Source: Xylona heveae TC161 (Eukaryota; Ascomycota; Xylonomycetes; Xylonales; Xylonaceae). Taken from it: 64,000 nucleotides of DNA. Under the pieces are notes generated by a model. It was not told the DNA's origin. It ran no database searches and saw only the letters and a list, made by a program, of their open reading frames with translations. Below, piece after piece: positions 26,288 to 39,134 of the stretch. A program made the translations under genes and the position numbers. Each line of letters begins with the position of its first letter. Positions within the stretch are counted from its first letter, which is position 1. Where the stretch lies: positions 187,277 to 251,276 of the forward strand of contig NW_017264208.1 of assembly GCF_001619985.1 (NCBI RefSeq), read 5' to 3'.

Positions 26288-27645
26288 CTCTGAGCGTTTC
26301 CCAATGCCAAACTTGTGATGGATGAGTTTAAGTTTACGAGAGCCGGGAATACAATCAGGCGGCGCGTGCCCACGCGACGCGAATGTATCCCAAAGGTAAC
26401 TAGCCGTTAGCGGTAACTTAATTATATATAACTAGGTAGACTCAATTGACAGCCGACCCGAGTTCTAATTCACAAAGCTACAAGCCGAATATCGTGGACC
26501 TCCGTCCAAAAATATCACTATACGATAGAATCTATTGTCAGTATTCAACGTTATCTATTGCCGACTACCTTACCTTTTCGTGGTTGCGTGGTGCGGTTTG
26601 ACAGAGAAGAAAGCGGAGGCCTAGCGCAGTTTTAGAAATTCAATATCGAATAGATTTCATTGAGCTTCTCGGAGATGACAATATTTCTTTATTCATCGTC
26701 CACCATGGAGTACAAAGTATATAAATTGCCTTTATTTTGCAATTTGGGCTTGAATATTTAATAAATAGAATCCTGACAATTGAACAGTGAACCTTCCAAG
26801 CAACTTCGCAAGCAACTTCGCAAGCAACTTCACTTCGACAAGGAGCTCGAAGAGGGGCCCTTTTGGAAGCAAACCCATTGAATAGATCACGCACAAAAAA
26901 ATATGCCTATGAAGATCGAGCAGCATTTGTAAGAAGTCCTATGGAATTTCTTGGCTCCGGACCATTAGGTACATATCACGAAAGCCCAGGAGTATAAGGA
27001 GAATGCATCGCCAGAAAACTGGACGCCCTCTTGCGCTCTCTTATCCTCCTCTTTCTGATGGACAAGTCTCGATCGTGTTGTTGATATTTATTTCAGGCCA
27101 ATTATAAAGTAGACCACTAGAAGTCGCAAGAGGAGAGTGGTGTAGGTTGAAATTCTATTACCCAGGAACCAAGCATATGAGATACATGCGTCAATTTAAA
27201 AAGAAACGCCGTCAGAGCACTGCGTAAATTGGCTGAGGGAACATGGCGGACGAAAGGGGGTTCCGTCCCTGATCAAAAACAAACATATCACCATATACAT
27301 TTCTCTATTGGCCACCAACATATAAAGACTTATTCCTTGTGATGTAGGGACGTATAATAGATTACAAGAAAAACGTATATTCGCCTCTTGCGAGAGTGCT
27401 TAGAATCACTCTTTCCAATCGACACCGACACCGAGCTTCCATTGCCCAAGATTTGGTGGTCTCCAAGTCAGAACGATTAGACTGTTGCGCAGAGCTGCTG
27501 CGTCTCCTATTCGCCCTTTCCGCGCAGAGCCACGTTGAATGGCCTAGAAAGATTTCAAGGCATATCTACAAGGTCGCGGCCAATATTCTAGAACTGTTTT
27601 TCGACAGATTCAAATGCTCAAATTTTGGGACAAACATGAAACATG
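26288..27645. other. intergenic between SMC6 start and STR2-like stop
   Basis: SMC6 promoter and the 3' region of the downstream gene. It includes a 12-base tandem repeat at 26800-26832. The small open frames inside have no motif support. Confidence 0.45.
26800..26832 (+). repeat. 12-base tandem repeat, about 2.7 copies
   Basis: The unit GCAACTTCGCAA occurs twice exactly and a third time in part. It lies between genes and is presumably a local slippage product. Confidence 0.85.
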
Positions 27646-29843
27646 TCAATGCTCTGTTTCTCCTTTCGGGTAGCCAAGTCCGTCCAGTGCCCGTTGCACT
27701 CTACATGTCAGATCTCCTGAATCTTCGAGCCCAACACTTATCCTGATCAATTCTTTTTCTACACCAAACTCCGCGGCCTTCCTAAAATTAGTGAAAAGGA
27801 AAATTATTTGGCACTTTGGGCTGAACTCACCCATTCAAGCTCAGTATAATGCGCTAACAAAGTATAGAGCATACTAAAAAATATTAGTCCAGAAACAGAT
27901 GACAGAGATCGGACTCTTACCAAAGGGTAAAATTAGTTCCAAGACTAGGGCCCTTCGCTGTCTCAAGGCTGTCAAAGAACTTCATTGCATCGTCGCTCGA
28001 GTAGAAAGTGGCGGACAAGAGCCCACCAAAGCCGCCATTAGGTGTTCGGCAAGAGTCATAGAAGGGGCGCGTGGAACTATACTTTGGATAAAACACCTCT
28101 TTCACTTCTTTGCCATCAGAAACGTTGGATCTTAAAGATACATGTTTTGGTGACTTACCACGAGGGTCTGCTTTCAGCACATCGCATATAGCTTCTGCAT
28201 TAACGTTTATTCTGTCGATTCGCGAGACGAAGTCTCGACTGTTCCTTTCCATAAAAATCGCATCTTCCGCCCAGTAAGTGTCTTCATACTCGGCTGCAAG
28301 CGTCGTCCTCAACGCGTCGTAATACTTGCTCCGGGGATTCAGAACACAACTGTTTCGTTAGCCCGAGGTCCAACACTTCTGAAAGGCACCTTACCTGCCG
28401 CCCATCACATTACTGTCTCCGCTGAAGATCTTTGTTAGGCTACTGACGACAATGTCAGCATAAGGCAGGACCTGCACATTCAGGAAATTTCCAATTGTCT
28501 CGTCCACTACTACAGCAAATTCGTATTTGTCCGCAAGCGACCTTATCCGTTGGAGATCTGGCGTTTTCAAAAGGGGATTTCCAGGAAATTCGCAAAAAAG
28601 TGCCAGGAACCTCTCCCCTGATTGTAAGCGAAGTTCAAGGTCATCGAGCTGCTCGGAAGAGCCATGACCGTAAAACAAGCAGCCCGGTCCCCATTTCTGA
28701 AGAATTTTGAGAGTATCGACATAAGGAAAGCTAAACGGTTTTGCAATTAGCCTGGATGGTACCCGCTTATAACCTTGAGGGCACTTACCCGAAGCAGATG
28801 CTTTTTAAGGGACCTCGGGTCTTTAAGAGTATCCTATGTGTGTTGAATATTGAACTCATTCCCGTGGGATAGAGATAAACATCGTCTTCGGAAAACCCGG
28901 AGCTTTGACGAATCCGCTCCTCGTCTCTCGTCATTGTCAATGCATCCGTCAAGTCGACATCAGCCGTTAATGAGCCGGCAATCCGTTTTCTTATTGCAAG
29001 TTTTGCATTTGCAACAAATGAAAGATCCATGTTCCTACCAAACCTCTCTTCTACAAATTGATCTGCCTCTTCTCCGCCATGACTTCCGTTCAATGCTGAG
29101 GTTGATGTGCTATTTGGCTGACGGGTGAATTTGGAGACGCATCTTTCAGTGGCGTCCCCTCTCTGGTAGCGCTTTGGACCTTTCGAGAGTCGCTGAGGCT
29201 CTCTCTCATGATCTTGAGCGACAGATTTCTCAACTAATATACCTTCTTCATAAAGTCCCATGCAAAATTCGGCTCGTCGGCTCGAGATTCCATCCCCAGT
29301 ATGTGCCCAAAAGCTTTTGGTAACAGGGAAGTGCTCCTTGGGGAATATAACGGCGAAGATCTCTGGTGCAAGTGCGTGGAGAGTTGTGTCTCTGGAAGTT
29401 CGAGGATTCAAAACCAGCTCGACGATGCGGACCCTTTGCCCGTGCAAGTCGGCCGCATGAGTGTAAAGAAACTCTGCACATCGAAGCGCAGCTGCTCGGG
29501 AAGGGAACAAAGCAGCAGTTTCGGCAGGACTGGCATGACTACGGCATATAATTTCTGCGAACCGTTTAATAGAATTATGGATGAAAAATCTATTTGGTCA
29601 GGCCACAGGTCACACATTTGAAGGGCATGATTGCAAGCGCGCACCTCGGATATCCATTCTTCATTTTGTTTATGACCCAATCTTCGCCCTCCTCATAGCC
29701 TATGTTGGCCTTCCATGTTGGCAACGATACGCTGACAGCCTAGAACCAGTCACGGTGAGAAAGAGATCAAGCAATAAAGGTATGATTTCAATTCGTACAT
29801 GAGCCGTATCTGGAGGAATGGATTGACCAAGCTCCAGATTCAT
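27646..29843 (-). CDS. STR2: cystathionine gamma-synthase (STR2/MET7-like PLP enzyme)
   Basis: PLP enzyme that joins cysteine with an activated homoserine to make cystathionine in transsulfuration towards methionine. Eight exons (29799-29843, 29645-29739, 28789-29589, 28395-28730, 28159-28349, 27921-28107, 27831-27873, 27646-27777) encode 609 residues, matching the long fungal STR2 form rather than the roughly 400-residue bacterial MetB. The fungal N-terminus ([34 protein letters not shown]) marks the start. The catalytic domain shows [28 protein letters not shown], the PLP-site aspartate in VVVDETIGN, and the Schiff-base lysine in [26 protein letters not shown] follows and ISVGLED is near the end. 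The last acceptor is the second of two close AGs (TTTAGGAAG), chosen because it gives LEWAAEFGVE. One 51-base intron is frame-neutral. Confidence 0.93.
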
Positions 29844-30196
29844 GTTCAACCAGGTGCAAATTCTACGCGAGAGATTTCTAAGCTCAAGAGTGATCCGTCC
29901 GTGATCCTAAGCTTTCACCGCTCGTGTAGATTTATACATTGTACTGTAGTCATAACCTGCAACTTGATGATGTTTGCCGATCTCGGATCTCTTGATGTCG
30001 AATATTTTGATTAGATGAGATTAGATTTAATCTGTAGCCTATTAAAAACAGGCTCCGGGAAGGCGGGTGTGTTTAGGTAAGCATTCTGCTTTTCGGTCTA
30101 ACGCAGTTTAACACTTCATTAGCTTCAAAATTTCCTGAAAATCAATGCGCGCGACTCTTGTGTTTATCTCGATTGACAAGTCAAAACCGTGGAAAC
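29844..30196. promoter_or_regulatory. shared divergent promoter, STR2-like / UTP22
   Basis: The 353 bases between two divergent start codons must hold both promoters. A TTAGATGAGATTAGATTTAATC stretch near 30011-30032 contains a repeated TTAGAT. No specific binding site is recognised. Confidence 0.5.
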
Positions 30197-33100
30197 ATGG
30201 CATCGCATATTCCAAAGCGTAGGAAGTTGGATCATGCTTCTTCCAGTGAAAATGAGACGGATGAGGAAAGTTTTGTCGACGCTGCCAAGCAGATTCCTAT
30301 CAAAACAGAAAGCATGCAACCGTCATCGCAAAAACACGCACCTCAAAACAAAAATCGTGAGCCCACGGATCCTGCGCCAGCATTCTCCGCAGAGGTGTAC
30401 AAGAGCAATCTCTTCAAACTCCAAACCGATGAGCTCCTGGCAGAAGTACGACCAAACTTTGCCGAACGATTGGTGGCTGTCGACAATGCGCTCCGCAAAA
30501 TTAAAGGCATCATTGAAGAGATACCTGACAGCGGTCCAATTACTGTAATTACACTTGAATTTTGGGCCTTTGTAGCGACATGACTGTTAACTAAGTGATC
30601 GATATAGTTTAGTGAGGCTACAACGAAATTCCAGAAACTTGACAAAATTCAAGTGCCTTTCCCTGAGCCGAAGCCCCAGTCCGATCCAAATTACAAATTG
30701 GAATATTCACGGCCGAGCGCGATAAACGTGGTTGGAAGCTACGTTCTAAAGACAATGGCAAAGAGCAATAGCATATTCACGGTCGATGTTGCTGTTGTCA
30801 TGCCCTCGGTAATGGCCCTTTGGCTATGCGCTCTCTTTCCGCGTTTTTTCGCTGCCCCAACTAACAAAATGTAGGAGATATTCCAGGAAAAAGATTACCT
30901 CAATTATCGCTATTTTCATAAAAGGGCTTTCTATCTTGCTTGCCTGGCAAAAGGTCTTAATGAAGCAAAGGATTGTCGCTTCAGCCTTAAATTCGATCTG
31001 CTACATGGCAATCTTTTGCAGCCTGTTTTGATAGTTGAATCATTCGATGGCAAGTATCCAGGCTTTATGCGCCTTATTGTAGTTTTGATCTTGTGCTGAC
31101 GTTCTTTAGGATCTGGAGATTATGATTTCTCCAAATCTAATGCCCGGATTCAAATCATTCCAACTATACCGGAGACTACTTTCAATAAGTCGAAGACTAT
31201 GCCAGAAAAAAATTCCGTCCGTCCAAATAGAGATGCGGCTCAATCTAAAGCATCACTCATGGAACCAACGCCATACTATAATGCCACAATACGGGCTGAC
31301 TGTTCATTGCTTTCTTATAATAAATTCCTCCATACAGCTTCTGCATTTGCAGAGTCATACCGAGATTGCTGCATCCTGGGGAAAATTTGGTTAAGGCAGC
31401 GTGGCTTTGGGGGCGGCGTCCATGACGGGGGCTTCGGTAGCTTTGAATGGGCTGCGTTAAGTGCGATGCTTCTGTTTGGAGGTGGTCCCCGGGGCCGTAA
31501 CGTCCTCTCGCCAGGGTATAGCAGCTACCAGCTTTTCAAGGCAGTTCTCCAGTTTCTGGCAACAAGAGATCTTATTCTTCACCCCCTAGCATTCGAATCC
31601 GATCTCCAAGCAACAAAGTCAGACTCTCCAGTCATTTTCGACGGATCTAGAGGACTTAATATTCTCTTCAAAATGACCCCCTCGTCATATCAAAGAGTAT
31701 GTCTCTAAAATATCTTGTAGATGTTTTGCTGACGGAAATAGCTCCGTTTCGAGTCACAGCTTTCGATTCAAATGTTAAATGACTCCTTATTTGACCACTT
31801 CGAATCAACTTTCATTTTGAGGAGTAACGAGGCGCTGCAGGCTTTTGACGTTGTTGCTAGGTATATGCTCTGTCAAATAATTATTTTCTCTTGAGATGTA
31901 CTTACGATTCTACAGGATACCAATCACATGTCTTCCCGCCGGTACAACAAACTTGCCGAAGGAGATGAGTTCTGAGGTTCAAATCTTGGCCGCTAGGATT
32001 TTCAATGTATTGCGTCAGGGATTGGGTAACAGAGCGAGGCTGGTCTCAGTTTCCCCACCAGCGCTGGCTCCGTGGGCACTAAAATCCAAAAAGCCAAATT
32101 TCAGCGGACGTCTAGAGTTCGAAATTGGGCTTTTGCTAGACCCGTCCAACGCGAATCGGACAGTCGATCAAGGTCCACCTGCTGAGGAGAAGCAAGAAGC
32201 TGCATCCTTTCGCAAGTTTTGGGGCCCGAAAGCGGAGCTTCGACGCTTCCGGGATGGACGAATCATTGAAACTGTTATATGGTCAACAGCGGAAACAGGC
32301 ACGTCCGTGATTCAACAAATTATATCCTGGATCCTTTCACGGCATTTCGGCGACGAGGTTGCCGCGCAAACAACATTGTTCGGTGATGATTTCAAGAAGC
32401 TCTACACCAAATTTGGCATGGGAAATCTGGATATTCTGCACAGTTTTCAGTCAATAGAATCGGCATTCGCAACGCTAGAGAGAGACGTTCGGGGGATCGA
32501 AGACCTTCCCCTTCACGTGCGGCAATTATCGGGCTCCGATGCCCAGCTCCGCTATACGTCCATAACTTTACCTTCCGCCGAGTCGCTGCACCTGCAAGAC
32601 AGACCTGCAGATGTTGTTTTACAGTTCGAGGGCTCAGGGCGGTGGCCTGACGATCTCGTCGCCATGCAGCAGACAAAAATAGCCTTTCTTCTAAAAATAG
32701 GCGAGAGTCTTCAAGCTCTAGGTCGTGGGATCGTGGTTCGCCCCGGCCTTGAAAATGAGCTATATTCTAAGATGAACAGCGCATTCCTAGACATCTTTTA
32801 CCCTAATCACTTCAAATTTCGCCTCCGGATCCACAACGATCGTGAGCAAGCTCTCCTGGAGAAGCAGGTCGTAGACCGCTCTCTTGACCCACGATCCCGC
32901 GACGAAGCTGTAAAAGCATTGTCTGCCTACAAACGAATGTTTGTCCATTCACCGCTCCATACTCAAACTTTCAAATCTCTTTGCACCAGATTCCCTTTGC
33001 TTGGGCCGACAATACGACTTGTAAAGCGATGGTTCGATGCGCATCTTCTATCCAATCATTTCTACCCGGAATTGATAGAGCTTATAGTCGCTCGGATCTT

Positions 33101-33931
33101 CCTACGGTCATACCCTTGGCAGCCGCCTTCCAGTTTGACAACCGGCTTTCTACGCACACTTGCCTTCATTGCGCGCTGGGATTGGCGCAGTGAGCCCTTG
33201 GTCGTAGATCTTAGCACTGAAAGCACTGAGATGACTGCTCAGGACATTGAAGCAATCAGCGCTAGGTTCTCTACATGGAGGAAACTTGATCCAGCAATGC
33301 ATCGTGTCGCGTTGTTTGCAGCATCTAATTTGGATCTAGAGGGAATTGCGTGGTCAGAGTCACGCCCTTCCAAGGTAGCCGCGACGCGATTGACTGCCCT
33401 TGCTCGATCCGCGTGTCTTGCTGTCAAGAACGCCGGTATGCATCTTGACCCTGCGGTAAGTTCTGTTCCTGATTCTGATGTGGAAGGAATTTGTGGGCTT
33501 ATAATTTGCAGACCGTCTTTTCAACTTCATTAGCCGATTATGATTTTGTAGTCCGTCTCAACCAACGGTTGCTCAAAAACTTCAGAACAAACAAAAAATC
33601 TTCTTCCGATTTCAAGAATATCCGAGTCCAATCGGCGGAGAATCTCGATCTGGTAGACTGCGATCCTGTGCGGTCGTTCCTCAACGAGCTTGAGGATTGC
33701 TATTCCAACAATATTGTTTTCTTCAATGATTCCAACACAAGTTCTTTCATCGCAGGGCTGTGGAGCCCATCTACAGCGCCAAGGCCCTGGAAGGTCGGAA
33801 TGACATATTCTTCGCAACCGAGCTGCGAAAAGGATGAAACGCAGATTCAGGTCAACAAGTCTGGAATCTTGCACGAGATTGGACGACTAGGTGGCGAGCT
33901 AATATTGGATATCGAAGCCAGGCGCTGTTGA
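30197..33931 (+). CDS. UTP22: U3 snoRNP protein UTP22 (Nrap family)
   Basis: Component of the small-subunit processome that acts with Rrp7 in nucleolar 18S rRNA maturation. Exons 30197-30544, 30608-30808, 30875-31049, 31110-31696, 31742-31860, 31916-33455 and 33512-33931 encode 1129 residues. The N-terminus has a basic nuclear-signal-like stretch (PKRRKL). The Nrap signature runs through the protein: NVVGSYVLKTMAKSN, QEKDYLNYRYFHKRAFYLA, RADCSLLSYNKFLH, ILGKIWLRQRGFGGGVHDGG, FEWAALSAMLLFGGGPRG, SYQLFKAVLQFLATRD, SGRLEFEIGLLLDPSNA, KFWGPKAELRRFRDGRIIE, TRFPLLGPTIRLVKRWFDAH. These are nucleotidyltransferase-like folds without known activity. Intron 3 has a GC donor (G|GCAAGT), the only choice that keeps FDGSGDYDF and the frame. 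The C-terminus GRLGGELILDIEARRC is complete. Confidence 0.94.
31050..31109 (+). other. GC-AG intron in UTP22
   Basis: A 60-base intron starting GCAAGT and ending TTCTTTAG. The neighbouring GT at 31054 would lead into a stop, whereas the GC donor joins a codon to give the family sequence FDGSGDYDF. GC donors are a known minor class spliced by the major spliceosome. Confidence 0.8.
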
Positions 33932-34100
33932 TAACCAGAGCTTTTCAATCACGAAAATCGAATCTATTGAGATGCTATAATTAAACTCCAGCCTAAAATG
34001 AAATGCATGAACTTTTCCACAAAAGCATCCTTTCTAACGCGAGAGATGTATTAATATTCCGCTACACCGATTCACAACCCCCATGTGGAGATTACGATAA

Positions 34101-37100
34101 TCACTGAAGTAATTTCTGCCCAGTTCTACCCTCTGCTCTCTGGGTAGAGAAGGCGCAGAATCTGTCCTTTATAGCAATGACCTCGTATGTTCCTTCCTCT
34201 GACGCGCGAATAACTTTCGTGTGTTCATATGAAATGTCATGCTTGGTCTCCAAAACCTGCGATTTCCTTCCCTTCACCGCATTTGTGCTTCGGGTATATC
34301 TGGAGGTAATAGTTTAGCTTTGGGCTTTAAGATCATTCAAAGGAGTGGTACTCACGTGAATTCAAACGGCGGCGTGCCCCAGAAGTCGAAGATAATCTCC
34401 GCTTCCCCACCTTCATGTATGTCGATCACACTCTCTTGACCCTTGGATATCTTGACACTTGGCATTCCATGAATCATCCTGGTAATTTGTGTCTTCGCCT
34501 TGCACTCATGCATTCCATCGGTGACGGCATAGATTGTAAAATTGCCGGGCTTTTCTGCAATGCGGCGGAATGTAGTCGAGCCAGATGTCGCTTTTCGATC
34601 CAGCCCTTCAAAATTGTAGAAGATTCCGAAAGGAGGTGTTCCCGAAAGGGTGTAGGAAATGCGTTCACCGACACAGAAGTCTGCTTGCGAGTCCAACGGA
34701 GAAATGGAAGGCACATCCGCCACTATAACCTGGACGTAGGGAGCATCCTGCTCCGTGATACGCTGGCAACCACGTGAGTCTCGCACCTTATGGACCGTAA
34801 CGACGTGGTTCCCCAGCGCCAGCAAGCGGTGTGGTATTCTGAACTCGTAATGGTTGGAATTGATGTTCGCAATGTTGATGATCTCAGGCTTTGGATTACT
34901 ATGATGTTTAATCCGGATTTCTGCGCTGAAAGGAGCAGCGCCGCTAAATGTTATCGGAATTATATCGTCGCCAAATTCTGCCTCCTTGCAGAATTTATAC
35001 GTTTTGCCGGGGTTTGTAAACTTGGCAGACGGCTTCTCCAGAACCTTTTGTCGAACGATCAGAGGCTGATACTTTTTGGGGTCGTGGTCGTAGAGGTAGT
35101 CGCTGAGCTCATTGAATTTGTACTCATAAATGCCAGGCTGCATGGTTTCCATCCGGATAGAGGCTACACCAAGGCCCGCGGTAAAGTCTCGAGATGTCAA
35201 AGACGCTGGACCATGTTGGGGAGTCAATCTCTGATCATACTTTACATGATATGGCGGCGTCCCTGCAGATCAAGGTTAGCTAAATTCTTAGGCAGAATGC
35301 TGAAGTCAAGTAGTAACCCATACTCACCTTGCAAAAGGAGCTCTATGGCGTCGTCATCGCCTTCGCATACATCATTCTGGACATATATGTCTCCATGACG
35401 TGCAATGGCCGGAGTTTCTGTGACGTTAACTTGAGGGCGTGGTATCCAGGATACCTCAAAAAATCGAGCATTCGCATCCACAGATCCTGGACAAATAGCG
35501 TCTCTCACGTCAAGGATTTCGTACGTGCCCTGGTCCGTGATGTCAATGATATCATTGCTGTAGGAAAGGCTTTTCTCCCATATTTCAGGGGTGGCAGAGT
35601 CGGTATTCCTATATTTGATCGTCCATGGTGCCTCGCCGGCCAGCCGAATCGGAAGACCCATCCGTTTTCCTTCAAGCATCAGAGATCCGCGCTTCCCCTC
35701 TATCTGCCCGAAGGCGGCCTTCGGTCTCTGATGACGAACTTGAATCTTCGCTTCCTGAGCTAAGCCAATCTTGCAGCCAGATTTGTCGGTCACCGAAGTT
35801 AATGTAACCGAATAATCGCCCCCATCGGTCAGCTTGTCTGTTGTAATCACGAAATTATCGGTTTCTATTCCTTTGATCTTTTGCTTGCTTCTCTTTCCTC
35901 CATGGACAACTTCGTAATCAAGAGTCCATGGACTCTCGCCCTGCAGCCTGATCTCGAAAGAAGCCGGCTCATCAATGCATGCTTGTTTCCTGGTCGGACC
36001 ACCGACAAAATGAGCAGAAGCTGGAGGTTTTACGTCTTGCTCTAACACCAAATTTTTTGATCTTAAAGACTGTCCCTTGTAGACTGCGTCGCTTATCTCA
36101 CGGAAATGATAAGTGTAATGTCCAGCTTCTTGAGGTCGTAGTTCGATTTGTCCACGAAGACGATCGATCCTTTCAAATCTTACTTGTGTTTGCTTCTCGC
36201 CTGTACGTTGAATCTCGTAAAGTACAGTGAATGGCGGAGTTCCTATAAGGTCTAGATCTACCAAGAGACCTATAGGATTTCCTGCACATTTATCGTAAAT
36301 GTTGTCCGAAGTAATCGACAAGTCAGGCTCTGGCGGATTGAGAAGCAGAAACGTCGTAGGTTCAAAGACCTCGCCGCTACAGTATTGACTTGAGATCGAC
36401 CTTAAGCTATAGAGTCCGGGTGTCTCAATCTCAGAAAGTTGCTGGCCATTTTGTATCCGAACCTCGTGCATCGAAGCTTCTGGGGAATGCTCGCCATCGG
36501 GTTGCAATTTCTCTGCAGGGGTGAAGAGATAGGTAAAGGTAAAAGTCGACTCCGATGTGGTACTATAAGGGGACACGAGATGGATCGGGAAATGAGCTGA
36601 TTCACCCTTTGCGACGCGAAGAGGATGTTGTTGGTCGCGACCATCCAAAGCTGCCTTTGGCTTTTCGTGCACACGAAACAATTGCTCGAGATGGGTTCCC
36701 TTGGTGGAAGATTCCCATTCTTCTCGTTCTTGAGTGTAATTTGCAATGTTTCCGCAAGCATCATGTACCTCTTCAATTGAATAGAGCCATTCACCACTCG
36801 TGCTTAGAGACTCATTCAGAGGAACGCTGATTCTATGAGGACGAGCCCAAGAAGCGTCGACATTATTGACAGGCACTAGTAAACCTCCTGTCCTCTGTCG
36901 AATGAGTGGCGACACGAGATTCTCAGGCTGGATGCTCTGGAACGAGAACCCTCGGTCTGCTTTGTTAACCGTTCGACTATACTTTATTTTCAGTGGAGGC
37001 GTTCCTTCAACCTCTAGCGAAAAGTCGGAGAGTTGCCCTTTACATTTGTCCAGTCCGGTAGGTCGCACAAAAGCTTTGGGACATGTCACGACGAGAGTGT

Positions 37101-38150
37101 CAGAGTGCCTTCTTTGCACTTCAAGCTTTGACTCGTCTACGACCTTTTGAAGCCGGTATAATCCTGTTTTCTTCACAGGAAAGTCGAGATATAAAGACCC
37201 GTGTTGATCGTTCTTCGCGCGTTTCTTCTCAGCCTGTCTCTTCATGGTCTTGAGCTGCCCTGCAGAAAGTTTTATTGTCTCGTTGTGCTGCGCGTCGAGG
37301 TCAAACCGTAGCAGTTCCATCAAAATGGGGGTTGTTTGGTTGATTCGAATCGGAAGGCTGACAGAGTTTCTACCAGAACCAAGACAGAAGGATTGCTGTT
37401 GAGGATTTAGGACGGCAGAACTTGAGAGACATAAGTCAGTATTAGCGATCATGACCAGCGCAGCCCTGACGTACCCTTCGGGTAATATGTGGATGATTTG
37501 TTTTCCCAAAATCAACGACGCATTATGAAGTATATCCGCAGGTTTCACCCTATTCTCAGAAATAGATAGCTCTCTATCGTAAAGTACTTTTACTCCAGCT
37601 GCAAGCCAAGTCTGGAGCGGGATCTGTAATATGTTAAACAAGCCTTTCCCGTAGGTGATATTTTCTCCGCAAGTAGAATGCCTACCGGTACACGAAACAT
37701 TAATAAGCCATCGAGAAGTGCATGAAGAATGAACAAAACGGTAATCGTAGAGAATGACCACTCAAGCCATGGTATTCGTAGGCCAGGCAGTCCATAGAGG
37801 AAAGCGCCGTCTACGAGGACCCATTTCATAAATAGCCAAAGCGGGTCCGCCTCGTCCGTCATTAACTTCCAGAAGTCGTAGAGCCTCCAAGCTGTTATTC
37901 CGCCATATGCAGCCAGCACGTAGAGCCTTTGGGAAGGAGCATCTATTACTTCAAACGGTATCAGAGGAGGGTGCGCCTCCTCGCTCGATTTCAAGGTCTG
38001 CGGCATGACCGGCAACTTCGATGTGGTGCCACGAGAGCCCGAGTGGTCAGAGTCCCGCGAAGCTGTAGCTGGTTCATTTGGCTTGACACGGCCCCAGCTA
38101 GAGACGGGGGAAGTAGGATAGGCAGATCGCAAGCGCGGGGTGCCTTCCAT
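34101..38150 (-). CDS. POM152: nuclear pore membrane protein POM152
   Basis: Integral pore-membrane nucleoporin that forms a ring in the perinuclear lumen. Exons 37686-38150, 35328-37623, 34356-35262 and 34101-34299 encode 1288 residues, the usual size. The first 70 residues are polar and Ser/Pro-rich (pore side). Hydrophobic segments follow at about 75-95, 103-122 and 128-150, and then [20 protein letters not shown], a highly conserved block. The rest is luminal and built of repeated Ig-like modules, each marked by a G-x-PP(F/W)-x-(I/L/F)-x-Y pattern ([76 protein letters not shown]). Two of these repeats are created or completed across introns, which confirms the splicing. Convergent with UTP22, stops 169 bases apart. 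Confidence 0.94.
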
Positions 38151-39134
38151 TGGCGCAATTGGTAGGTATCGAATAATTAGACCATGAGTCTGGGCAGAGC
38201 ATCAGCTGATAAATGCTTGGGAGTTATTCTCAGCCCACTCTGAGCAGAACGGAGTGCCACACTTTGTTTGATGTCTTCACGGTTGGGGGTTCGTTGCACG
38301 CAGAAATAAAGTCCGCTCTAGTCCGGGATGTGCTTTTGATGTTTTGGTTTCTAGCCACAACTTGGCTATGCCTAATATGGACAGATGGTTGGTTAAGGTA
38401 CTCGCGGTCGACATCATCCGGCAGTGAGAGCTGGAAATGCCCACAGCATGTACTCCGTAACTGCTTGACGGGGTTTTCGAACGAATCAGGGCCTTCAGAT
38501 CACATACCTTACCTGCCAGTAGCTCTACCTACAAAGGTACTGTCGGTCGTTAATGATCAGCAACTTTACTCAAGCAGGCCCTCCAACGCGACCTGTCAAT
38601 TTCGCTGACCTAAGATACGGTAAGTAAGCAAAGCCCTGTCCGAGCGAGGGAGGGTCTTTCAATCCGGCGCGCAACTGGCCCTTCTCGCTTTTTTGGAAGC
38701 CTTATGGTCTCCTCGGTCGTAACAAAGTATGGTTTGAGCTCTTTCTACTCAATAAATAGATAAATACAATATTCAGGCACCGCTCTCCATTCACACTTCT
38801 TGTATCTGTGCAAAGCTTTTGATCTTTCGCAAGGCTAGCCCTGTTATAAGAAACCCCTTAAACAAAGTCATTCAATCAGCCTCAGATACTCTTGCAGTGT
38901 GATCTGCACATTCACAGCTGCATGTTCTCCAGTTCTTGTCATGTCCTCAAGTTGCTTTCTTTCCCCTTTAGCAGTCATTGCTTGGATGCTTGGATGCAAA
39001 ATAATAACGTTCTCTCCGCCCGGTTACAAGTTTCCGGCTTCATTGCCTCTGTTGTGTGAAAATAACGACCAGCCTCCGTTTGATGAGGACGCGGCTCCTT
39101 TCCCCGAATTCTGTTGAAATCGTCCACAGTTGTC
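38151..39134. promoter_or_regulatory. divergent promoter region, POM152 / UCH37-type hydrolase
   Basis: About 1 kb between divergent starts. A TACTCCGTA word sits at 38451-38459. No gene or RNA gene is seen. Confidence 0.45.
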
